Shown one piece after another: positions 7,575 through 15,575 of a stretch of 64,000 nucleotides of DNA. This DNA comes from Pseudomonadota bacterium (GTDB lineage: Bacteria > Pseudomonadota > Alphaproteobacteria > Rhodobacterales > Rhodobacteraceae): assembly GCA_020161615.1 (NCBI GenBank), contig JAIUPD010000006.1, positions 124,001 through 188,000 on the forward strand, read 5' to 3'. The first letter of the stretch is position 1. Each line of letters starts with the position of its first letter. The notes below the pieces were generated by a model. That model was not told the DNA's origin. It saw nothing but the letters and a program-made list of their open reading frames with translations, and searched no databases. A program made the translations under genes and the position numbers.

Positions 7575-8564
7575 TCAGGCGTTTTGCGCGAAGCGGGCGC
7601 GCAGGATGAGCAGCAGGAAGAAGGGCGCGCCGAGAATGGCCAGCAGCACCCCCAGTTTCAGATCGCGCCCCGGCAGGATCAAACGCACCGCGATATCGGC
7701 AGCGAGCAGCAGCGCCGCGCCCCCCAGGGCCGAGACAGGCAACAGGCGCGCCGGATCGCCGCGCGTGGCCCGGCGAAGGAAATGGGGCACCATCAGACCG
7801 ATGAAGCCGATCGACCCGGCCACGGCGGTTCCGGCCCCGACCACCGCTGCGGTGCCGAGAAGGACGACCCCGCGCAGGCGGCCAAGACTCACGCCCATCG
7901 AGGCCGCGGCATCCTCGCCCAGCGTCAGGACCGAGAGCGCGCGCGCCTGGGTGAGCAGCAGCGCGCAGCCCAGGGCGATGAAGGGCAGCGCGAGGGCGAC
8001 ATGGCTCCACGAACGGTCGGCCAGCGAGCCCATCAGCCAGAAGACGATCTCTTGCGCCGCGAAGGGATCGGGCGAGAGGTTCAGCACCAGCGCCAGCCCC
8101 GCACCCGACAGCGCCGAGACTCCGATCCCGGCCAGGATCAGCGTCAGCGCCCCGCCTGCGGGCCCGGCCAGCAGCGCCAGCACCAGCACGGCGACGAAGG
8201 CACCGGCGAGCCCCGAAAGCGGCAGCGCCAGGGCCATCGCCCCGGCAAGGCCGGTCTGCAGCGCCAGGACCGCCCCCAGGGCCGCGGCGCCCGAGACGCC
8301 CAGCAAGCCCGGCTCCGCCAGCGGATTGCGCAGATAGCCCTGCATCACCGCGCCCGACAGCCCCAGGCCCGCGCCGATCGCGGCGGCCAGCACCGCCCGC
8401 GGCAGGCGCAATTCGCGCATCACCAGCGTCATCGGCCCGCCGTCGCCCCGGATCAGCGCCGACAGGCTGTCGATGGCCGGCACACCCGCCGGGCCGATCA
8501 GGATCGAGGCGAGGAACAGCAGTCCCACGAGGACCGCGAGGGTGGGGATCAGCAGGCGGTTCAT
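7575..8564 (-). CDS. btuC: Cobalamin/iron-type ABC transporter permease (BtuC/FecCD family)
   Basis: A 329-residue inner-membrane protein with about ten hydrophobic helices. FecCD-family marks are visible: LRLPRAVLAAAIGAGLGLSGAVMQ near the N-terminus, RNPLAEPGLLGVSGAA, and near the C-terminus GFIGLMVPHFLRR and LLAADIAVR. The coupling region GSLADRSW is also typical. The start at 8564 (MNRLLIPTL) overlaps the btuF stop by four bases. It should dimerise to form the channel through which BtuF delivers cobalamin, driven by BtuD. Cargo assignment rests on the riboswitch and receptor upstream. Confidence 0.88.
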   Translation of the reverse strand: MNRLLIPTLAVLVGLLFLASILIGPAGVPAIDSLSALIRGDGGPMTLVMRELRLPRAVLAAAIGAGLGLSGAVMQGYLRNPLAEPGLLGVSGAAALGAVLALQTGLAGAMALALPLSGLAGAFVAVLVLALLAGPAGGALTLILAGIGVSALSGAGLALVLNLSPDPFAAQEIVFWLMGSLADRSWSHVALALPFIALGCALLLTQARALSVLTLGEDAAASMGVSLGRLRGVVLLGTAAVVGAGTAVAGSIGFIGLMVPHFLRRATRGDPARLLPVSALGGAALLLAADIAVRLILPGRDLKLGVLLAILGAPFFLLLILRARFAQNA

Positions 8565-9427
8565 GGCGCGGTCTCGTCGATGAGTCGGGCGACGGCATCC
8601 AGCACGAAGGGCGTCCCGCAGACCCAATCGCGGTCGTTCGTGGCGACCCCGGCGCGATAGGCGCGGCTGTGGCGCAGGGCGGGGTGGTGAAGCAGCGCGC
8701 GGGCCTCGGACCAGCCCTCGGGGCTGCGGCCGGGCTGGCCGAGGATCAGTCTGTCCGGGTCGGCCATCAGCAGCGATTCCAGCGCCACCATGCCGCCCCA
8801 GGCCAGGCCCAGCTCATCGGCAAGGTTGCGCAACCCGGCGGCGCGCAGAATGTCGCCCGCCAGGGTCTGCGAGCCGCCGGTCCAGCCGCGCGCGGAATAG
8901 AGAACGGCGCGCGGCCCGTCGGCTTCGGCGCGGGCCTGACGCAGATGCTCTTCCAGCCGGGCACGGTCGGCGCGGAAATCGGCGATCAGGGCCCGAGCCC
9001 GGGCCTCGCGCCCCAGGGCCGCACCCATGCGGGTCAGGGCGTCCTCGATATCGTCGAGACTGTTCTCGGGCTCGAAGCGGATCACCGGCAGGCCGAGGCG
9101 TTCGAGCATCGCCACCGTGGCGACGGTCGAATACCGGCCGGCCAGAACGAGGTCCGGTTGCAGCAGATAGATCTCCTCGGCCAGCCCGCGATTGGCCGGG
9201 AGGGCGCGCGCCGCCGCGCGCAAGGGGGCGACGGCGCCGTCATGGGCGAGGTAGCTGACCGAGACGAGCTGCCCGGGTGCCGCCAGCATCAGGGCAAGCT
9301 GGTCGGTGCAGAGGTTCATCGACACCACCCGTGCGGGCGGAGCCGTCTGGGCCGCGCCGGCGCCGCCCCCGAGGGTCAGCGCCAGCGACAGGACCAGCAC
9401 CTCAGAAGCGCGCGCGAAGACCGACAT
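8561..9427 (-). CDS. btuF: Cobalamin ABC transporter periplasmic binding protein (BtuF-like)
   Basis: A 288-residue helical-backbone binding protein (PF01497 type) with an N-terminal signal sequence ending near AGAAQ. The opening RVVSMNLCTDQLALMLA, the GLAEEIYLLQPDLVLAGRYS segment and the long connecting helix are typical of BtuF/FecB-like proteins. The start at 9427 lies inside the last 26 bases of the receptor gene, so the two are translationally coupled; a start at 9463 would only add a glycine-rich extension. It would take cobalamin from the BtuB-like receptor and deliver it to BtuC. Confidence 0.85.
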   Translation of the reverse strand: MSVFARASEVLVLSLALTLGGGAGAAQTAPPARVVSMNLCTDQLALMLAAPGQLVSVSYLAHDGAVAPLRAAARALPANRGLAEEIYLLQPDLVLAGRYSTVATVAMLERLGLPVIRFEPENSLDDIEDALTRMGAALGREARARALIADFRADRARLEEHLRQARAEADGPRAVLYSARGWTGGSQTLAGDILRAAGLRNLADELGLAWGGMVALESLLMADPDRLILGQPGRSPEGWSEARALLHHPALRHSRAYRAGVATNDRDWVCGTPFVLDAVARLIDETAP

Positions 9428-11252
9428 AGGCCGACCGCCCCCGCCCTGCGTAGCCCCAGACATCCATCACCTCGGCGTCGAACAGGTTCGAGACGCGGCC
9501 AACCAGCGTCACGCGATCCGTCAGGCTGTATTGCGCGGCCAGATCGACGGTGGTGTAGGCCGGCAGTTCGACCGTGGCATAGGCCCCCCAATACTGGGTG
9601 TCCCAATTGCCCCGGACATGGCGCAGATCGGCGCTGAGGCTGCCGCGCCCCTGCGCGAAGCCCCAGGTCGCGCCCAAGGCCAGCTCGTGCCGCGGGCGGC
9701 GGATCTCGATGGAACCATCCGGGTTCTCGGCCTGAAGCCAGGTGTAGGCCATGCGCAGGGCGAGGCTGTCGGTGACCTGCGTCCGTCCGCTGACCTCGAC
9801 CCCGTGCCGCAGGCTGTCGCCTGCCTGGTTGATGTAGCTCCAGCTTCCGGGACCGGTCGAAACCGCGGTGATCTCGTCCGTCAGCACCTCGCGGAACAGG
9901 GTCACGTCCAGCGAGCCGGTCGCCCCGATCGGCATCTCCAGTCCCAGGTCGACCGAGCGGTTCCGTTCCGGCAGCAGGTTCGGATTGCCGACATAGCCAA
10001 AGGCATTGGCGTAAAGCTCGAAATAGCTGGGGTTCACGGCGCCGGTTCCCGCCGAGCCATGCAGCCGCCAGCCGCCGCCGAAATCATAGGATGCCGCCAG
10101 TGTCCAGGTGGTCGCATCCGCGAAAACGTCGTTGTCATCATGGCGCGCCCCCGCCTGAACGGAGAGGCCCCCGAACTCGCCCCGATATTCCAGCGCGAAG
10201 GAGGTGCTGGCACGGTCGTAGAGCGGGTTGGAACTGCTCGAATCGCTCTCCCATTCCACCATCGCGTTCAACAGATGCGCGGCGCTATCGACCGGCGCCC
10301 CGTCGAGGCCGAAGCTGAGGCGGTAATGCGCGGCATCGGTCCGCGTTTCGGTCGGCAGGGCGCCACTGTCGCTCTGGCTGTTCTGCGTCGTCGCCAGCGA
10401 GAGGCGATGGACGAGCCGCCCGCCGGCCTGCTCGTAGGTCAGGCCCAGCCCTGCCGTGCGCTCGTCGCGGTCGCTGAAGCGGGTCGGATCGTCCACGACA
10501 TAGCTGTCCACATCCGTCGCCGCCCAGTCGGTCGCATCGTAATCGTATTGCTCGCGCGAGCGGCGCAGCGTGAAGTCCACGGTCAGATCCTCGGTCAGCG
10601 CGTAATCGCCCGAGAGGATCGCCGTGGTCCGCCGGATCCCGTCCCGCTCGCCGCCGCTGCCGGAATTGTCATAGCCGAGGTCGTCGAGATGCGAGAGCGC
10701 GAGCGACACACCGCCCCGCTGGCCGCGCCAGCCGAGGAAGCCCGAGGCGCGATGCGCCGCGCCGGTCTCTACCGCGACGTCGCGCGTCAGGCCCGGCGTA
10801 GCGCGGCGGGTGACGATGTTGATCACCCCGGCCGAGGCATTCGAGCCATAGACCACCGATTGCGGCCCGCGCAGGACCTCGATCCGTTCGATCATCGCGG
10901 TTTCCAGCCCGCTGAGGATGTATTCGCCATCCCCGCCCGCGGCCTCGATTCCGTCGATCAGGATCAGCGTGTGATTGGCCTCGCCGCCCCGGATGCGGAC
11001 CTGGGTGAAGCTGTCGCCCGAGCCGTTGACGGACACCCCGGGCAGGGCACGCAGCGCTTCCTGCACGGTGACAAGGCCGCGCGCCTCGATGTCCTCGCCG
11101 GTGACGACGGTGACGGCGCGGCCGAGGTTGTCTTCCTCGACCGGCGTCAAGCCGCCGCCCAGAATCAACGTTCCCAGGTTGTAATAGGGTTGTGCGGTGA
11201 CGGGACCGGGCAGCAGGGCCAGGGTGGAGACAGCAGAAAGCAGCAGGCGCAT
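9402..11252 (-). CDS. btuB: TonB-dependent outer-membrane receptor, BtuB-like (vitamin B12)
   Basis: 616 residues: signal peptide (MRLLLSAVSTLALLPG...), plug domain with VVTGEDIEARG, LRALPGVSVNGSG, QVRIRGGEANHTLILIDG and IEVLRGPQSVVYGSNASAG, then a 22-strand barrel ending in a terminal phenylalanine (GLRARF). The plug and its compact size match BtuB. The start at 11252 has GGGGG five bases upstream; a start at 11321 would precede the signal peptide by an odd extension. The cobalamin riboswitch immediately upstream makes B12 the likely ligand and means that high B12 should shut the operon off. Confidence 0.9.
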   Translation of the reverse strand: MRLLLSAVSTLALLPGPVTAQPYYNLGTLILGGGLTPVEEDNLGRAVTVVTGEDIEARGLVTVQEALRALPGVSVNGSGDSFTQVRIRGGEANHTLILIDGIEAAGGDGEYILSGLETAMIERIEVLRGPQSVVYGSNASAGVINIVTRRATPGLTRDVAVETGAAHRASGFLGWRGQRGGVSLALSHLDDLGYDNSGSGGERDGIRRTTAILSGDYALTEDLTVDFTLRRSREQYDYDATDWAATDVDSYVVDDPTRFSDRDERTAGLGLTYEQAGGRLVHRLSLATTQNSQSDSGALPTETRTDAAHYRLSFGLDGAPVDSAAHLLNAMVEWESDSSSSNPLYDRASTSFALEYRGEFGGLSVQAGARHDDNDVFADATTWTLAASYDFGGGWRLHGSAGTGAVNPSYFELYANAFGYVGNPNLLPERNRSVDLGLEMPIGATGSLDVTLFREVLTDEITAVSTGPGSWSYINQAGDSLRHGVEVSGRTQVTDSLALRMAYTWLQAENPDGSIEIRRPRHELALGATWGFAQGRGSLSADLRHVRGNWDTQYWGAYATVELPAYTTVDLAAQYSLTDRVTLVGRVSNLFDAEVMDVWGYAGRGRSAYVGLRARF

Positions 11253-11397
11253 GGAACCCCCGAAACGGATGCGCAGGCACCCGGTCGGGGTGCCGTCGAG
11301 ACAACGATGTGCGGGGTACAAGGACCGCCGCGGGTGAAACTCACCGCGACGGCATGGCCGTTGCCCTGGCGCCCTCCGCGCCCGGAACAGGGTGATG

Positions 11398-11550
11398 TGC
11401 CGGCAGGTCTCCTGACTCGCGGGTCATCGCTTGGCCGGGCCTTCCCGGGGGTGGCGCCCCAGTGGCATATCCGACCGCACTCGCCGCTCACAGTTGCGGG
11501 GGCAGTCCCGGACTTGCGCCCCATGGCGGGGCACGCACCGGGTTCCCTTC
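11398..11550 (-). ncRNA. Cobalamin riboswitch (AdoCbl type) controlling the btu operon
   Basis: Read on the minus strand, the region carries the conserved cobalamin aptamer elements in order: a GGGAACCCGGTGCG entry (11534-11547), the CCCGCAACTG core (11491-11500), GCCACTG (11460-11466), and the B12 box AGTCAGGAGACCTGCC (11402-11417). Between aptamer and btuB start (11253-11397) lies an imperfect hairpin at 11329-11348, a possible part of the expression platform; there is no clear T-run, so control may be at translation. Outer stem limits are approximate. The rest of the 440-base gap before nirV (11551-11692) holds nothing else I can name. Confidence 0.92.
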
Positions 11551-11692
11551 TTGCGTCCTGCACGGATCAAACCGCACAGGAACCGGAACGCCCCCTGGGT
11601 AGCATCGCGATTCGCCCGGCGTCAAGCGATGCGCGCGTCGGGCGGGAAATGCCTGAGGGTGGTGGTGGGTGTCGCGTATCGGGGTTTGCGGC

Positions 11693-12439
11693 TCAGGGCT
11701 CGCGAACCAGCCGCAACCCGAGATGCGCCGGCGGCGTGCCGGTGGCACAGCCGCCACGGGCGGGGTCGCGCACCAGATAGGACAGCGTGGCCAGATGGTT
11801 GCCGCCGAGATGGAAGGCAGCGCAGCGGTCGGGGGGAACCTCTGGCCCCTGCGCGCAATCCGAGGTCCATTCCCAGACGCTGCCGTCGAGATCGGCGATC
11901 CCTTCGAGCGTGGTCGAGAAGGCACCCTGTGCCCGCAGCCGTCGCGGCGCGTCATTCTCCAGCAGATAGGCCGAGGCCCAGCGGAGGTTGGGGTCGGTGA
12001 AGATCGGGTCCGGCGCGTCGGGCAGGACAGAGGCGGCCATCGCCTGCCATTCGGCCAAGGTGGGCAGCCGGTAGCCGCCGCCGCTGCGCCGGTTGAACCA
12101 GGCGAGGTATTCCTGCGCGTCCAGATAGTTGAGGCCGGTGGCCGGGGTGGTCGCGGGGTCGAGCGCGGCCGGCGCCTGCAGGGAAAGGCTGCAGGCCCCC
12201 TCGGCATGGCAGCGGTTCCATTCGGTGATGGTGACCTCGAACCGTTGCACCGACAGCCTTTGGCCATCGGGCAGGATGACGGCCGAAGGGGCCATCAGCG
12301 GGCCGGGCAGGGGGGTGGGGCGGGCCAGAAACAGGCCCGCCCCCAGGGTGATGACCGCCGCCAGGGTAGCCAGACCCGCCGCGGCGAACCGGGACGCTGG
12401 GCGCCGGGCGGGCGGGGCAGGGATTGCGGCGGCGGTCAT
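11693..12439 (-). CDS. nirV: NirV-like protein, formylglycine-generating-enzyme fold
   Basis: 248 residues with an N-terminal membrane anchor or uncleaved signal (hydrophobic about 20-40) and a C-terminal FGE-sulfatase domain: FEVTITEWNRCHAEG, GLNYLDAQEYLAWFNRR, YRLPTLAEWQAMA, GSVWEWTSDC, GLRLVREP. Proteins of this fold encoded next to nirK are called NirV in denitrifiers; their exact role in nitrite respiration is unknown. It follows nirK by 22 bases on the same strand, so the two are an operon. The active-site cysteines of true formylglycine-generating enzymes are not evident, so a sulfatase-activating role is unlikely. Confidence 0.82.
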   Translation of the reverse strand: MTAAAIPAPPARRPASRFAAAGLATLAAVITLGAGLFLARPTPLPGPLMAPSAVILPDGQRLSVQRFEVTITEWNRCHAEGACSLSLQAPAALDPATTPATGLNYLDAQEYLAWFNRRSGGGYRLPTLAEWQAMAASVLPDAPDPIFTDPNLRWASAYLLENDAPRRLRAQGAFSTTLEGIADLDGSVWEWTSDCAQGPEVPPDRCAAFHLGGNHLATLSYLVRDPARGGCATGTPPAHLGLRLVREP

Positions 12440-12461
12440 GGCGGGGACTCCGGTCGAAAGG

Positions 12462-13667
12462 TCAGAAGGCGCGCGGCGCCACGACCTGTTCCATCAGTTC
12501 ATTGTTCCACGCCCCCTCGACCACCACATGCGCCGTGGCGCCGAGGATCGCGGCCTCGATCAGGTTGTGATTGACATAGGCGTAAACGCCCGGCTGTTCG
12601 AAGGTGTACATCGCCGCCACCGCCGAGCCGCCGCGCACGAACCAGGTCTCCATCCCGGTCAGGGGTGGATCCGAGAACGAGCTTTCCCAGACGTAATTCC
12701 CGTGCCCGCCGATCAGATGCGGGCGGCTGTCGCGGTTGGCCTGGTTGTGGACCATCAGCACCGTCTCGCCGACAGTGGCGCGCAGCGCATTCTCGCCCGT
12801 CAGGGCGCCGACCGCACCGTTGAAGACGCTGTGCGTCGGCGTCAGGCTGCGCATCGCCTCGATCGAATCGGCGTAATCGTCGCCGGCCGCGGCATAGGTC
12901 CTGTACGTGCCGTCCTCATCGACCGGCAGATAGTAATCCTGCTCGCCGATATAGAAGATCTTGTCGTAGCTCAGCAGGTTGCCGTCGCGATCCTTCAACC
13001 CCTCGCGCGGCAGCACCATGACCGCGCCGTTCATGCCGTGGCAGACGTGATAGGGGATCATCGCCCCGCCGGGGGCGCAATGATAGGTGAAGCAGCCGGG
13101 CTTGGTGGCCTTCCAGCGCAGCACCGCTTCCTCGCCCGGAAAGACATGGGTCAGCGCCCCGCCCCCCAACGCCCCGGTCGAGGCGTGGAAATCGATGTTG
13201 TGCTCCATCATGCTGCTGGCGGGGTTGCGGATCGTCAGCTCGACCATATCGCCCTCGTGGACGATGATCAGCGGCCCCGGGACCGACCCGTTGTAGGTCA
13301 GCGCCCAGATCTCGGCCCCGGTATCCTCGTCCAGCGTCATCAGCCGTTCTTCGGTTTCCAGCGTGATCTCCACGATCTTCGGCCCGCCGGTGGCGACCTG
13401 CTCATGCGCGGGCGCGAAGGGGGGCGCGACCAGCTCCTGCCGGACGCGGGTATAGCCGCTCAGATCGACGGCGGGGCTTGCCGCCTGGGGCGTGCCCTCG
13501 CCGCTTTTCTGCAGCGAGGGCACCCGGGGCAGCGCCCCGCGCTTGGCTTGCGCGGGCGCGGCCATAGCGGCACCGCCCGCCCAGGCGGCGGCGCCGGCCA
13601 GCATCGAGCCGCGCAGGATGCCGCGGCGGCTGGTGGGAAGAAGGCCCGGGTTGATCAGCTTGGACAT
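12462..13667 (-). CDS. nirK: Copper-containing nitrite reductase (NO-forming)
   Basis: 401 residues; reduces nitrite to nitric oxide in the periplasm as a homotrimer. A Tat signal ([14 protein letters not shown], residues 12-25) indicates export folded. Type 1 copper ligands are His156, Cys197, His207 and Met212; type 2 copper ligands are His161, His196 and His367; the catalytic Asp is 159 in the [10 protein letters not shown] motif. All key residues are intact. Electrons probably come from the pseudoazurin encoded next upstream. The NO product would be removed by the norCB enzyme encoded on the other strand. I did not see a convincing FNR-type box in the 49 bases before this gene, so it may be read from the pseudoazurin promoter. 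Confidence 0.96.
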   Translation of the reverse strand: MSKLINPGLLPTSRRGILRGSMLAGAAAWAGGAAMAAPAQAKRGALPRVPSLQKSGEGTPQAASPAVDLSGYTRVRQELVAPPFAPAHEQVATGGPKIVEITLETEERLMTLDEDTGAEIWALTYNGSVPGPLIIVHEGDMVELTIRNPASSMMEHNIDFHASTGALGGGALTHVFPGEEAVLRWKATKPGCFTYHCAPGGAMIPYHVCHGMNGAVMVLPREGLKDRDGNLLSYDKIFYIGEQDYYLPVDEDGTYRTYAAAGDDYADSIEAMRSLTPTHSVFNGAVGALTGENALRATVGETVLMVHNQANRDSRPHLIGGHGNYVWESSFSDPPLTGMETWFVRGGSAVAAMYTFEQPGVYAYVNHNLIEAAILGATAHVVVEGAWNNELMEQVVAPRAF

Positions 13668-13716
13668 GATGTCCTCCTACTCTGTAAGTCTTGGCGTCAA
13701 CGGGAAAATCGGGGGG

Positions 13717-14148
13717 TCAGAGGTTGCCCAGCTGCGCCTCGAAGCGTTCGCGGGCCCGGGGCGGAATGCGCCCGGCCAGGAAAGCCTCGGGCGCGGCGCT
13801 CGCGTCGCCGACGACGATGGTCATCACCATCCCCATGGCGTAATGCGGGGTGCAGCGGACGCCATAGACACCTTCGGTGTCCAACGTGACCTCCAGCTCC
13901 TGGCCGACGCGGCTGGTGAAGGCTTCGGCACCCGCGGGGATCATGCCGTCGATCGATTCGGCGTTATGACCACGGTCGGCGGCGACGAAATGCACCGTGT
14001 CCCCGGGGGCCACGCGCAGAAAAGCGGGTTCGAAGACCATCGGTCCGGCCTCACCCCGGTTCAGCATCTGCACCTGATGGGTTTCGGCAAAGGCCGCTCC
14101 GGCGAGGCCGAGGGTCAGGGCGAGGGTGGCAAGGGCGATCCGTTTCAT
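13717..14148 (-). CDS. Pseudoazurin (type 1 copper electron carrier)
   Basis: 143 residues with a signal peptide (MKRIALATLALTLGLAGAAFA). The mature protein carries the cupredoxin ligands: a His in DRGHNAES, then Cys, His and Met in GVRCTPHYAMGM. ETHQVQMLNRG and MVFEPAFLRVAPGDTVHFVA are typical of pseudoazurins, which donate electrons to NirK. The start at 14148 has AGAAGGA eight bases upstream; another ATG lies at 14155-14157 in the same frame. The nirK start lies 49 bases downstream on the same strand. An FNR/Nnr-type box sits 66 bases upstream. Confidence 0.92.
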   Translation of the reverse strand: MKRIALATLALTLGLAGAAFAETHQVQMLNRGEAGPMVFEPAFLRVAPGDTVHFVAADRGHNAESIDGMIPAGAEAFTSRVGQELEVTLDTEGVYGVRCTPHYAMGMVMTIVVGDASAAPEAFLAGRIPPRARERFEAQLGNL

Positions 14149-14213
14149 CTGCGTCATCCTTCTGTTTGCGTGTCGTGACGGGGGCTTGGTACTGCCGGGG
14201 CGCGCGCGATACT

Positions 14214-14227
14214 TTGAGCAAACGCAA
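14214..14227. promoter_or_regulatory. FNR/Nnr-type box in the pseudoazurin/nnr divergent region
   Basis: TTGAGCAAACGCAA matches the TTG-N8-CAA pattern recognised by FNR, NnrR and DNR proteins. It lies 66 bases before the pseudoazurin start and 89 before nnr, so it could activate pseudoazurin-nirK-nirV, nnr, or both, when oxygen is low or NO is present. Confidence 0.6.
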
Positions 14228-14316
14228 AGTCCGACAGTTATTGTCAGCGAGCGGGAATTTGACTTCGGCCCCTCAAACAGGAACAAGAGTAGGCCAGCAT
14301 CGGAGCGGAGAAGCCC

Positions 14317-15012
14317 TTGCCACGCCTTGACGAATCCCTGCTGACGCACCTGCCGCCCTTTGACGGCCTGTCGCGTACCGACATTCGCCGGATCCTGGAC
14401 GGCGCGGTCTCGCGGCGATTCGAGATTGGCGCGGATATCTTTCGCGAAGGTGAACCGGCGGACAGATTCTTCCTGCTGCTCGACGGCTATATCCGTGTCG
14501 TCCGCACCACCGAGGCGGGCGAACAGATTACCGTCCTGCACATTCCCGCGGGGCAACTGTTTGGTATCGCCCGCGCCATCGGGCGCGAGACCTATCCCGG
14601 CCGCGCGGTGGCGGCGGCGGAATGCATCGTGCTCTGCTGGCCGACCGCGCTCTGGGACGATTTCACACGGCACTATCCGGGGTTCGGCCTGAGCATGGCG
14701 CGGACCGTCGGCGTGCGCCTGGGCGAGATCCAGAGCCGCATGCAGGAACTGGCGACGCTGCATGTCGAGGCGCGGATCGCCACGGCGCTTCTCAGGCTGA
14801 TCACCCAGACCGGCCGGCAGACCGCGGCGGGGGTCGAGATCGACTTTCCCCTGACCCGTCAGGACCTGTCCGAAATGACCGGCACCACGCTGCACACCGT
14901 GAGCCGCCTGCTCAGCGCCTGGCAGCGCGAGGGGGTCGTGCAGTCGCAGCACCGGCGGATCACCGTGCTGGACCGGGCGCGGCTCGAGGCCTGCGCGCAG
15001 CACAAGGGCTGA
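14317..15012 (+). CDS. nnr: Crp/Fnr-family NO-responsive regulator (Nnr/NnrR-like)
   Basis: 231 residues: a cyclic-nucleotide-like sensor fold (about 20-135) and a C-terminal helix-turn-helix (about 170-205: LTRQDLSEMTGTTLHTVSRLL). It lacks the N-terminal cysteine cluster of oxygen-sensing FNR, so it fits the NnrR/Nnr/DNR group that activates nir and nor genes in response to nitric oxide. The start is TTG at 14317, preceded by a GGAG site; no ATG is nearby. Its location between divergent nirK and nor operons, each with a matching box, supports this role. NO sensing is inferred from family and context. Confidence 0.87.
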   Translation: MPRLDESLLTHLPPFDGLSRTDIRRILDGAVSRRFEIGADIFREGEPADRFFLLLDGYIRVVRTTEAGEQITVLHIPAGQLFGIARAIGRETYPGRAVAAAECIVLCWPTALWDDFTRHYPGFGLSMARTVGVRLGEIQSRMQELATLHVEARIATALLRLITQTGRQTAAGVEIDFPLTRQDLSEMTGTTLHTVSRLLSAWQREGVVQSQHRRITVLDRARLEACAQHKG

Positions 15013-15035
15013 CCGCCCGCCTTTCGCGCCAGAGT

Positions 15036-15049
15036 TTGCGTTTGCGCAA
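15036..15049. promoter_or_regulatory. FNR/Nnr box before the nor operon
   Basis: TTGCGTTTGCGCAA is a perfect inverted repeat (TTGCG-N4-CGCAA) 62 bases upstream of norC, at the position expected for an activator of a class II promoter. It lies just downstream of the nnr stop, so the nor operon can be activated independently of nnr transcription. Confidence 0.75.
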
Positions 15050-15111
15050 AACCTGCCCGGCGGAGGCAGGTTAACCCGGGGGTCCTGAGTGACCATTCTG
15101 GAGACCCGAGC

Positions 15112-15564
15112 ATGGCAGAGATCCTGACCAAGACGCGGGCGCGCAACATCTTTTACGGGGGATCCATATTCTTCGTGGCGGTGTTCGGCGTGCTTGCCGT
15201 CCAGAGCCACCGATATATCGTCGATACCGCCACCGCCTCACTGCCGCTGACCCCCGAGGTCGCACTCGGCAAAGAGGTATGGGAGCGCCATTCCTGCATC
15301 AATTGCCACAGCCTGCACGGCGAGGGCGCCTATTTCGCGCCCGAAGTCGGCAATGTCATGACCCGTTGGGGCGTGCTGGACGATCCCGAGGCCGCTTATG
15401 AGGTGCTGGACGCCTGGATGCAGGCCCAGCCCTCGGGGATCGAGGGGCGGCGCCAGATGCCGCAATTCCACCTGACACCCGAGGAGACCCGCGCCCTGTC
15501 CGAATTCCTGCGGTGGGCGGATGAGATGGACACCCAGGGCTGGCCGCCCAACGACGCGGGTTGA
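15112..15564 (+). CDS. norC: Nitric oxide reductase cytochrome c subunit
   Basis: 150 residues: one N-terminal membrane helix (about 15-32) anchors a periplasmic cytochrome c domain. The haem motif is SCINCH, and a QMPQFHLTPEE segment holds the likely methionine ligand. NorC passes electrons from soluble carriers such as pseudoazurin or cytochrome c to NorB. GGAGA lies about ten bases before the ATG. It is the first gene of the norCBQD operon and is followed by norB after 11 bases. The length is normal for the family. Confidence 0.95.
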   Translation: MAEILTKTRARNIFYGGSIFFVAVFGVLAVQSHRYIVDTATASLPLTPEVALGKEVWERHSCINCHSLHGEGAYFAPEVGNVMTRWGVLDDPEAAYEVLDAWMQAQPSGIEGRRQMPQFHLTPEETRALSEFLRWADEMDTQGWPPNDAG

Positions 15565-15575
15565 GGAGAGAACCG

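Noticed and set aside
9306-11780. Very long plus-strand open frame opposite the BtuB-like receptor gene
   Set aside because: Its translation is rich in Arg, Gln, Gly and His with no recognisable domain, and it also runs through the riboswitch. The minus strand encodes an intact receptor. High GC content keeps antisense frames open.
11693-12439. Annotation of the FGE-domain protein as a sulfatase-modifying enzyme
   Set aside because: No sulfatase gene is nearby, the active-site cysteine pair is not evident, and it is in an operon with nirK, which fits NirV.
13717-15210. Reading the pseudoazurin as the C-terminus of a 497-residue protein
   Set aside because: The extra N-terminal part is antisense to nnr and lacks structure, whereas a signal peptide and ribosome site mark the real start at 14148.
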